From assembly GCF_001420605.1 (NCBI RefSeq), contig NZ_LJIZ01000013.1, positions 315,255 to 379,254 on the forward strand: a stretch of DNA of 64,000 bases, given 5' to 3'. Positions 57,733-64,000 of this stretch are shown one piece after another. Each line of letters opens with the position of its first letter. The first letter of the stretch is position 1. The notes below the pieces were generated by a model that did no database searches, was not told the DNA's origin, and was given only the letters and a program-made list of their open reading frames with translations. This stretch comes from Bacillus sp. FJAT-25509 (GTDB taxonomy: Bacteria; Bacillota; Bacilli; Bacillales; Bacillaceae_G). The translations under genes were made by a program, and so were the position numbers.

Positions 57733-58654
57733 TTGGGAAGGATTAATTTCGGCGAAGGATCGAACAAAAATCTATTTGCGAAAATATATTCCTGCTGAAC
57801 CAATTGCTGTGATTCAAATTGTACATGGAATGGCAGAGCATGGTGGAGCTTATGAAAAATTTATTGAATATTTAGTTCATAATCAGTTTGCAGTCTTTGT
57901 TCATGATCAAAGAGGTCATGGAAAAACAGCGGCTATTGAGGATGATTTAGGTTTTTTTGGTGAAGAAATCGGTTGGGATGAAGTTGCTAATGATATCATT
58001 TTTATAAGTAAGATGATCAGAAAAGAACTGAAAGATATTCCTTTAATTCTATTTGGGCATAGTATGGGATCTTATTTGAGCAGACGAGTTGTTCAATTAA
58101 ATGGGGGACTATACGATGGGCTAATTATTTCTGGAACTGGATGCGATCCAGGAATACTAAGAAAATTAGGAGTTTTTATTTCAAGCGCAGAAGCATTTTT
58201 AATTGGAGCTAGTAAGAGAAGTAAGGTTTTAGACTTTTTAACCTTTGGAAACTTCAATAATCATTTTAAGTTTCCTAAAACAAAATATGATTGGTTAACA
58301 AGAGATGAAGCTGAGATTGATCGCTATATAAAAGATCCATATTGTGGTTTTATTTGTTCTGCAAGCTATTATCGCGAACTGTTGAAAGGGATCGGAATTA
58401 TACATCGTAAAGAGGAAGTAACGAAGACACCAACTTCATTGCCAATTTATATTTTTTCAGGAGATAAAGATCCAGTTGGTCAAAATGGTGAAGGTGTAAA
58501 GAAGGTATATGGGTTATATAAAGATATTGGATGTTCAAATGTAAAGTTGAAATTATATGAAGAAGGTCGCCATGAGATGCTTCATGAAACAAATAAAGAT
58601 GAAGTACATCAGGATGTAAAAACTTGGATTGAAGAAACGATCTTAAAACATTAA
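57725..58654 (+). CDS. alpha/beta hydrolase, lysophospholipase/monoacylglycerol lipase type
   Basis: A 309-residue serine hydrolase with IVHGMAEHGG (oxyanion region), HDQRGHGKT, the nucleophile elbow GHSMGS, the acid in SGDKDPVGQ and the His in EGRHEMLHE. This set is typical of PldB-like lysophospholipases. It has no signal peptide. It is coupled to the small membrane protein before it. Confidence 0.85.
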   Translation: MNNWEGLISAKDRTKIYLRKYIPAEPIAVIQIVHGMAEHGGAYEKFIEYLVHNQFAVFVHDQRGHGKTAAIEDDLGFFGEEIGWDEVANDIIFISKMIRKELKDIPLILFGHSMGSYLSRRVVQLNGGLYDGLIISGTGCDPGILRKLGVFISSAEAFLIGASKRSKVLDFLTFGNFNNHFKFPKTKYDWLTRDEAEIDRYIKDPYCGFICSASYYRELLKGIGIIHRKEEVTKTPTSLPIYIFSGDKDPVGQNGEGVKKVYGLYKDIGCSNVKLKLYEEGRHEMLHETNKDEVHQDVKTWIEETILKH

Positions 58655-58738
58655 ATAAGTGTTGTACTCTCATATTGAAGTATAGTATTCTTCATAGTAG
58701 AATAGGAAGTAACAGTATTTTACTGTGGAGGTGAAGAA

Positions 58739-58972
58739 ATGCATACGTTTTTATCTGTACTATTAATTATTGTTTCAGTACTTATGATTGTTTTAGTTCT
58801 ACTTCAATCTAGTAAAAGTAACGGCCTATCAGGTGCGATCTCTGGTGGTGCTGAGCAACTGTTTGGCAAGCAAAAAGCTCGTGGTTTCGAATTAGTTTTA
58901 CAACGAATCACAGTTGTTGTAGCGGTTTTATTCTTCATTCTAACAATTGCTGTAACGTATTTTAAACTGTAA
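58739..58972 (+). CDS. secG: protein translocase subunit SecG
   Basis: A 77-residue protein with two membrane helices and the SecG core [31 protein letters not shown]. It aids SecYE-SecA driven secretion. secG-est-rnr-smpB-ssrA is the standard Bacillus order; here a dinB-like gene on the other strand is inserted after secG. GGAGGTG precedes the start. Confidence 0.95.
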   Translation: MHTFLSVLLIIVSVLMIVLVLLQSSKSNGLSGAISGGAEQLFGKQKARGFELVLQRITVVVAVLFFILTIAVTYFKL

Positions 58973-58978
58973 TAAAAC

Positions 58979-59009
58979 AAGCTACCAAAAAGGTGGCTTT
59001 TTTATTTTT
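58979..59009 (+). terminator. terminator after secG
   Basis: AAGCTACC pairs with GGTGGCTT, followed by TTTTATTTTT. Confidence 0.85.
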
Positions 59010-59046
59010 CTAAAATTGTAAACTATGTAGTTCGATTTGGAGTAAT

Positions 59047-59075
59047 AAAAAAGACAACCTAAAAACCAGGTCGTC
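59047..59075 (-). terminator. terminator of the dinB-like gene
   Basis: On the minus strand GACGACCT pairs with AGGTTGTC, followed by a T tract. Confidence 0.8.
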
Positions 59076-59095
59076 CCACAATTAGCCACAAAAAA

Positions 59096-59587
59096 TTATC
59101 CCTTCATTGCAGCCCATTCTTCTTTACTTGGACCGTACATTCCAGGAATAGCTAATCCTGCTTGTCGCATTAATACAGTCATTTGGCCGCGGTGATGCGT
59201 TTGATGTGAAATTGCCATACGTAGTAATGCATGGATAGGCATTTCAAGGAATCCAAAAGCATTAATGATTTGATTTAAGTCTTTTTCTTTCCATTCTTTT
59301 TCTGCTGCTTCAACCATTGCTTTACCTGCTTCTGCGTATTTTTCAGTAATTTCCTTCGCAGTTGCTGGCATCTCTTCCTTGCTCATGGATGCTTCGAATT
59401 GTAATCCTGATTGTGAAATGATCGCTTTAATTGCTGTAGTTATATGCCAAGCTAATTCTCCTAAAGAGCTAAAATCTTCACCAATTGATTGATCAAGTGA
59501 CTCATCTGTCATAGCATTTAGTAACTTGATTGTGTTTGCTTCTTCCATTTTCCATTCAGTAATAAATTCTTCAACATTATTAAACAT
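59096..59587 (-). CDS. DinB-family putative metal-dependent protein
   Basis: A 163-residue four-helix bundle protein of the DinB/YfiT type. The three metal-ligand histidines can be seen: one in LAWHIT near residue 48 and two in SHQTHHRGQM near residues 128-132. Some relatives are thiol transferases or damage-inducible proteins; the role here is unknown. It interrupts the secG-est order of other Bacillus genomes, so it may be a lineage-specific insertion. Confidence 0.8.
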   Translation of the reverse strand: MFNNVEEFITEWKMEEANTIKLLNAMTDESLDQSIGEDFSSLGELAWHITTAIKAIISQSGLQFEASMSKEEMPATAKEITEKYAEAGKAMVEAAEKEWKEKDLNQIINAFGFLEMPIHALLRMAISHQTHHRGQMTVLMRQAGLAIPGMYGPSKEEWAAMKG

Positions 59588-59862
59588 AACGTATCCTCCT
59601 TTTGTTGGTTAAATTACCAACATTATTATTACCACACCTTTCATTAAATCATAACTAGTTAATTAAAAAAACTGTTTATTGGTAAATTATTGAATTGAAA
59701 GGTAAAATAAAAGAACAATTTCTTTACGTAAAATTAGTTAAATATTATTATCAATTAATTATATTGAAGATATCGATTATTAATTTAAATAAACAAAATC
59801 ATTTTAGATAATATAAAAGTAACGAAAGAAAAATGGATAGAAAAGTTTTGGAGTGAGTATAT

Positions 59863-60603
59863 ATGAGAGTAACAATGCCGAAGCCATTTACGTTTGAAGG
59901 TGGAGATCGAGCAGTATTATTATTACATGGATTTACAGGACATTCTGCGGATGTACGAATGCTTGGCCGTTTTTTAGAAAAACAAGGTTATACTTGTCAT
60001 GCACCGCACTATAAAGGACATGGTGTACCACCAGATGAGCTTGTTCATACTGGACCAGAAGACTGGTGGAAGGATGTAATGGAAGCTTATCAGTTTTTAA
60101 AGGATAAAGGACATCAAAAAATTGCGGCGGTAGGTCTATCTTTAGGAGGAGTATTTGCACTAAAGCTAGGTTATACTGTTCCTTTGAATGGTATTGTCAC
60201 AATGTGTTCGCCGATGTATATAAAAAGTGAAGAAATTATGTATGAAGGTGTCTTAGCTTACACAAGAGAGTTTAAAAAACGTGAAGGGAAATCTCCTGAA
60301 CAAATTGAAGTAGAAATGGAAGAGTTTAAAAAAACTCCGATGAATACATTAAAGGCTCTTCAAGGTTTAATTAAAGAAGTGCGTGAAAATGTTGATACAG
60401 TATATGCACCAACGTTTGTCGTACAATCTACTGTAGACGAGATGATTAATACTGACAGCGCAAATATTATTTATAATGAAGTGCAATCTGATCAGAAAAA
60501 ATTAAAGTGGTACGAAAATTCAACACATGTTATTACGCTTGGACAGGAAAAAGACATGTTACATGAAGATGTACTAGCATTTCTTAATGAATTGGAATGG
60601 TAG
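59863..60603 (+). CDS. est: carboxylesterase, Est30 type
   Basis: A 246-residue alpha/beta hydrolase. [10 protein letters not shown] is the oxyanion loop, GLSLGG the nucleophile elbow, the acid lies in STVDEMI and the His in NSTHVIT. It closely resembles the Geobacillus Est30 / B. subtilis YvaK carboxylesterase, which acts on short-chain esters. Its place between secG and rnr agrees. Confidence 0.93.
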   Translation: MRVTMPKPFTFEGGDRAVLLLHGFTGHSADVRMLGRFLEKQGYTCHAPHYKGHGVPPDELVHTGPEDWWKDVMEAYQFLKDKGHQKIAAVGLSLGGVFALKLGYTVPLNGIVTMCSPMYIKSEEIMYEGVLAYTREFKKREGKSPEQIEVEMEEFKKTPMNTLKALQGLIKEVRENVDTVYAPTFVVQSTVDEMINTDSANIIYNEVQSDQKKLKWYENSTHVITLGQEKDMLHEDVLAFLNELEW

Positions 60604-60670
60604 AATGAAATCTTTCTGGACAAACTTAAACTAAATATCCTTTAAGAGTTAGAAAAAAGGAGGGAAAATT

Positions 60671-63109
60671 ATGAATCAACAATGGAAAGAAAAATTATTA
60701 GAATTGATGAAAAGTGAAGACTATAAGCCTTTAAATATTCAAGGTATTGAAGAGGCTATGGAGCTGACTGAAGCAAGTGACTTTCGAGAAGTAGTAAAAA
60801 CGCTCGTTATTTTAGAAGATGAGGGTTATATTGTACGTTCTCGAAATAATAAATACAGCTTACCTGATCAATCTCATTTAGTAAGAGGTAAATTAACTGG
60901 CCATGCTAAAGGCTTTGCGTTTGTCATTCCAGAAGAAGCAGGGGCAGAAGATGTATTTATTTCGCCGTCAGATTTAAATGGTGCTTTACATGGAGACATC
61001 GTTTTAGCTCGTATTACAAAAGAAAAAAGTGATGCACGTAGAGAAGGGACAATTGTAAAAATTATTGAACGTGGTCAAACGAAAATGGTAGGTACATACC
61101 AGGCTCAGAAAAGTTTTGGCTTCGTAGTTCCTGATGATAAACGATTCGGAAGCGATATTTTTATTACAAAGAGCAATTCTCAAGGTGCTGTAGAAGGTCA
61201 TAAAGTTGTTGTAGAACTTACTCAATTTCCAGAGAATGGGAAAAGTGCAGAAGGAATTGTAGTCCAAGTACTTGGACATAAAAATGATCCTGGTGTTGAT
61301 ATTCTATCGGTTATTCATAAGTTTGATTTACCTCAAGAATTCCCTAAGGAAGTAATGGATCAAGCAAATGCAGTACCGGATGAGATTGATGAATCAGCTA
61401 TTGGCACTCGTCGCGATCTTCGTGGTGAACAAATTGTAACGATAGATGGAGCAGATGCAAAGGACTTAGATGATGCCGTTACAGTAACAGCGCTTGAAAA
61501 TGGTCATTACAAGTTAGGAGTACATATTGCAGACGTTACTTACTATGTGACAGATAGCTCACCGATTGATCAAGAAGCACATGATCGTGGAACAAGTATA
61601 TACTTAGTTGACCGAGTTATACCGATGATTCCGCACCGTTTGTCTAATGGAATTTGTTCATTAAATCCAAAAGTAAATCGATTTACACTTTCATGTGAAA
61701 TGGAAATTGACCAAAAAGGTGAAGTTGTTAAGCATGAAATTTTTGAAAGTATCATTAAAACAACTGAACGAATGACATATAGCGATGTTAATAAAATATT
61801 AGATGAGCAAGATGCTGAATTACGTGAACGTTACGAACCGTTAGTCCCAATGTTTGAGGAAATGGCTAAGTTAGCGAAAATCTTACGTAATAGACGTATG
61901 ACTCGTGGAGCAATCGATTTTGATTTTAAAGAATCGAAAGTATTAGTTGATGAAGATGGTCATCCAACTGATGTCGTCATACGCGAGCGTTCAACTGCAG
62001 AAAAACTAATTGAAGAATTTATGCTAGTAGCGAATGAAACAGTTGCTGAGCATTTCCATTGGTTAAATGTACCGTTCATGTATCGTGTTCATGAGGATCC
62101 AAAAGAAGAAAAGTTACAACGATTCTTTGAATTTATTGCATCATTTGGTTATACAGTAAAAGGTGCTGGAAATGAAATTCACCCGAGAGCGTTGCAACAA
62201 GTTCTAGATATGGTTCATGGGCAACCAGAGGAGACAGTCATTTCAACAGTTATGCTTCGTTCAATGAAACAAGCGAAATATGAGGCTGATAATCTTGGCC
62301 ATTTTGGCTTGGCAGCGGAATATTATACTCATTTCACATCACCGATTCGTCGATATCCGGACTTAATTGTTCATCGATTAATTCGTAAATATTTAATCGA
62401 AGGAAAAATGGATAATGAGACAAAACGTGAGTGGGATGATAAATTACCTGCAATCGCAGAGCATGCATCAAATATGGAGCGTCGCTCAGTTGAAGCAGAA
62501 AGAGAAACCGATGATTTGAAAAAAGCAGAGTACATGCTTGATAAAATTGGTGAAGAGTATGAAGGTATTATCAGCTCTGTAACAAATTTCGGTATGTTTA
62601 TTGAACTGCCAAATACAATTGAAGGATTAGTTCGAGTTGCTGATTTATCAGATGACTACTATAACTATGACGAGCGTACGTACGCTATGATTGGTGAAAG
62701 AACAGGGAAAATTTTCAGAATCGGTGATGAAGTTTCTGTTCGAGTAGTGAATGTTAATAAAGAGGAACGAGCAATCGATTTTGAAATTGTTGGCATGAAA
62801 TCGAACAAACCTCGTAGAAGCGGCGGTAGAGGGCCGGTTAATCTTGGCGGTGGCTCTGGTGGCGGCAGAGGAAGAGGTGGACGCGGAAGAGGTTCTTCAG
62901 ATCAAAATGGAGACAGCTCTCGCAGTGGCCGTTCTCGTGGAAGACGAGGCGATAGTTCACCTCGAAATGAAGAGAAAGAAAGCGGACGTGGTGGTAAATC
63001 ATCGAGAAATAAACGCGATGATCGTTTTAATCCAACGAAAAGCAAAAGCAAGAGTAAAAAGAACAAGCCTTTTTACGAAAAAGTAGCAAAAGGTAATAAA
63101 AAACGATAG
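60671..63109 (+). CDS. rnr: ribonuclease R
   Basis: An 812-residue exoribonuclease. An N-terminal winged helix and two cold-shock domains ([17 protein letters not shown] and [17 protein letters not shown]) precede the RNB domain with active-site aspartates in [14 protein letters not shown]. An S1 domain ([17 protein letters not shown]) follows. The last 90 residues are low-complexity, rich in Gly, Arg, Ser and Lys ([12 protein letters not shown]), longer than in B. subtilis RNase R. It degrades structured RNA and, with SmpB-tmRNA encoded next, faulty messages. Confidence 0.96.
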   Translation: MNQQWKEKLLELMKSEDYKPLNIQGIEEAMELTEASDFREVVKTLVILEDEGYIVRSRNNKYSLPDQSHLVRGKLTGHAKGFAFVIPEEAGAEDVFISPSDLNGALHGDIVLARITKEKSDARREGTIVKIIERGQTKMVGTYQAQKSFGFVVPDDKRFGSDIFITKSNSQGAVEGHKVVVELTQFPENGKSAEGIVVQVLGHKNDPGVDILSVIHKFDLPQEFPKEVMDQANAVPDEIDESAIGTRRDLRGEQIVTIDGADAKDLDDAVTVTALENGHYKLGVHIADVTYYVTDSSPIDQEAHDRGTSIYLVDRVIPMIPHRLSNGICSLNPKVNRFTLSCEMEIDQKGEVVKHEIFESIIKTTERMTYSDVNKILDEQDAELRERYEPLVPMFEEMAKLAKILRNRRMTRGAIDFDFKESKVLVDEDGHPTDVVIRERSTAEKLIEEFMLVANETVAEHFHWLNVPFMYRVHEDPKEEKLQRFFEFIASFGYTVKGAGNEIHPRALQQVLDMVHGQPEETVISTVMLRSMKQAKYEADNLGHFGLAAEYYTHFTSPIRRYPDLIVHRLIRKYLIEGKMDNETKREWDDKLPAIAEHASNMERRSVEAERETDDLKKAEYMLDKIGEEYEGIISSVTNFGMFIELPNTIEGLVRVADLSDDYYNYDERTYAMIGERTGKIFRIGDEVSVRVVNVNKEERAIDFEIVGMKSNKPRRSGGRGPVNLGGGSGGGRGRGGRGRGSSDQNGDSSRSGRSRGRRGDSSPRNEEKESGRGGKSSRNKRDDRFNPTKSKSKSKKNKPFYEKVAKGNKKR

Positions 63110-63115
63110 TAAGTA

Positions 63116-63147
63116 AAAAGCAGTGGATAAATTTGTCCACTGCTTTA
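63116..63147 (+). terminator. terminator after rnr
   Basis: AAAAGCAGTGGA pairs with TCCACTGCTTT around an eight-base loop. The T tract is short, so partial read-through into smpB is possible. Confidence 0.7.
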
Positions 63148-63200
63148 TGTATACAAACATAAATTATGGTAAAATAAGTAAAGATAGAGAGGTGTTATTT

Positions 63201-63668
63201 ATGCCAAAAGGTGAAGGGAAAGTAATTGCTCAAAATAAAAAAGCGTATCATGATTACTTTATTGAAGAAACGTATGAAACTGGCATCGTTTTACAAGGTA
63301 CTGAAATAAAATCATTACGAGCTGGAAAAGCTAATCTAAAGGATTCCTTTGCACGTGTTCAGGGCGGAGAAGTATGGCTTCATAATATGCATATTAGTCC
63401 ATATGAACAAGGAAATCGTTATAATCACGAACCATTACGAACTAGAAAATTACTACTACATAATAGAGAAATCGTGAAGTTAATTGGTTATACAAAGGAA
63501 ACAGGTTATACGTTAGTACCTTTAAAAATTTACTTGAAAAATGGCTATGCTAAGCTATTGCTTGGATTAGGTAAAGGTAAGAAACAATACGATAAACGTG
63601 ATGATTTAAAGAAAAAAGAAGCAAAACGTGAAGTAGAACGTGCATTCAGGGATCGTCAACGAATTTAA
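63201..63668 (+). CDS. smpB: SsrA-binding protein SmpB
   Basis: A 155-residue protein with the SmpB core: [39 protein letters not shown], and a basic C-terminal tail ([14 protein letters not shown]) that enters the ribosome decoding centre. It delivers tmRNA to stalled ribosomes. ATG at 63201 after GAGAGGTG is the start; an in-frame extension to 63123 would run through the rnr terminator. ssrA follows 213 bp on. Confidence 0.97.
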   Translation: MPKGEGKVIAQNKKAYHDYFIEETYETGIVLQGTEIKSLRAGKANLKDSFARVQGGEVWLHNMHISPYEQGNRYNHEPLRTRKLLLHNREIVKLIGYTKETGYTLVPLKIYLKNGYAKLLLGLGKGKKQYDKRDDLKKKEAKREVERAFRDRQRI

Positions 63669-63723
63669 TTGGATAATTGTTGAAGCATTGGAATTCTGTT
63701 TTTCTTTTAGAAACAATTGTTAA

Positions 63724-63751
63724 TTGCAACTTGAGTTGGATATGCTATAAT
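63724..63751 (+). promoter_or_regulatory. probable ssrA promoter
   Basis: TTGCAA at 63724-63729 and an extended -10 TG-C-TATAAT (box 63746-63751) with a 16-bp spacer. It lies about 130 bp before the mature tmRNA end, so the precursor would carry a leader with small hairpins (GCAC/GTGC, GAAGC/GCTTC). Confidence 0.6.
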
Positions 63752-63881
63752 AAGTTTGTAAGTTAATCAGCAACACAAATTGCACGATGTGCAGTTTTTA
63801 TAAATTATGAAGCCTTTGCTTTATGCTTCGTAAGTCACTCATAGCGAACATATCTGAATAAGTTATGTGAGCATTTTATAT

Positions 63882-64000
63882 GGGGGCGTTACGGATTCGA
63901 CAGGGGTAGTTCGAGCTTAAGTCGCGAGTCGAGGGGTCGGCCTCGTTAAAACGCAAAAGCCAATAACTGGCAAAAACAACAATTTCTCTTTAGCTGCTTA
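63882..64000 (+). ncRNA. ssrA: tmRNA (5' part)
   Basis: The 5' end GGGGGCGTTACGGATTCGAC is the conserved tmRNA acceptor and D-like start, followed by the pseudoknot region GCGAGTCGAGGGGTCGGCC. The tag frame begins GGC AAA AAC and reads GKNNNFSLAA, preceded by the Ala from tmRNA itself; the stop codon is cut by the window edge. The last residues LAA are the usual ClpXP degradation signal. It works with SmpB to free stalled ribosomes. Confidence 0.95.

Overview
The window is a chromosomal segment of a low-GC Gram-positive bacterium of the Bacillaceae. The gene order uvrB-uvrA-yvlC-yvlD-hprK-lgt-yvoD-ppaX-yvoF-yvcD-trxB-yvcI-rapZ-yvcK-whiA-crh-clpP, then rpoN, cggR-gap-pgk-tpi-gpmI-eno, and secG-est-rnr-smpB-ssrA closely follows the Bacillus subtilis backbone. 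AT-rich codon use and a tmRNA tag reading (A)GKNNNFSLAA, which looks like the tag of the B. cereus side of the family, suggest a Bacillus/Gottfriedia-type organism. The genus is inference.

Layout. 1-2 kb: a truncated exported protein, a VanZ-like protein and a polysaccharide deacetylase. 2-5 kb: an mhqR-type quinone/thiol-stress operon (MarR regulator, ring-cleavage dioxygenase, carboxylesterase, flavin reductase). 5-9.4 kb: a SigY-like ECF sigma factor with a YxlC-like partner, then a YtrA-type GntR regulator with an ABC transporter and a large exported protein. 9.6-15.3 kb: uvrBA and yvlCD. 15.6-27 kb: the hprK to clpP backbone block. 27-29 kb: an accessory stretch with a GC-rich palindromic repeat, tRNA-Arg(CCG), a 51-residue ORF, a compact structured RNA and a small acidic protein.

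29-40.4 kb is a self-contained sigma-54 sugar-uptake region. Two paralogous PTS cassettes of the lichenan/cellobiose/chitobiose type (IIB-IIC-IIA) each have a -24/-12 promoter with consensus boxes and an array of ACACACT motifs about 100-230 bp upstream. The second cassette also carries a LicH-like GH4 6-phospho-beta-glucosidase and ChbG. They are followed by a LevR/CelR-type sigma-54 activator and, divergent to it, by rpoN itself. A cre-like site in front of the activator gene links it to CcpA, whose co-effector enzymes (HprK, Crh) are encoded earlier in the window.

40.4-48.1 kb is the central glycolytic operon with a well-preserved CggR operator. 48.2-51.2 kb is an accessory island. It has a small glycine/alanine-rich membrane protein, two unrecognised proteins, and a minus-strand operon that looks like a two-subunit sigma factor: a SigO-like protein with region 4, an RsoA-like protein with region 2, and a frameshifted yvrJ-like remnant. 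51.2-59.6 kb carries an MFS exporter, a ppx-ppk polyphosphate pair with tandem PhoP boxes before ppk, several membrane proteins, a lipase, secG and a DinB-like protein. 59.8-64 kb is est-rnr-smpB and the 5' part of the tmRNA gene.

The items most worth following up are the split sigma factor island, the shared activator-site arrays of the two sigma-54 PTS operons, the structured RNA at 28.6 kb and the terminator/antiterminator-like element after trxB. All assignments come from reading motifs and from recalled family knowledge; no search or folding program was run.
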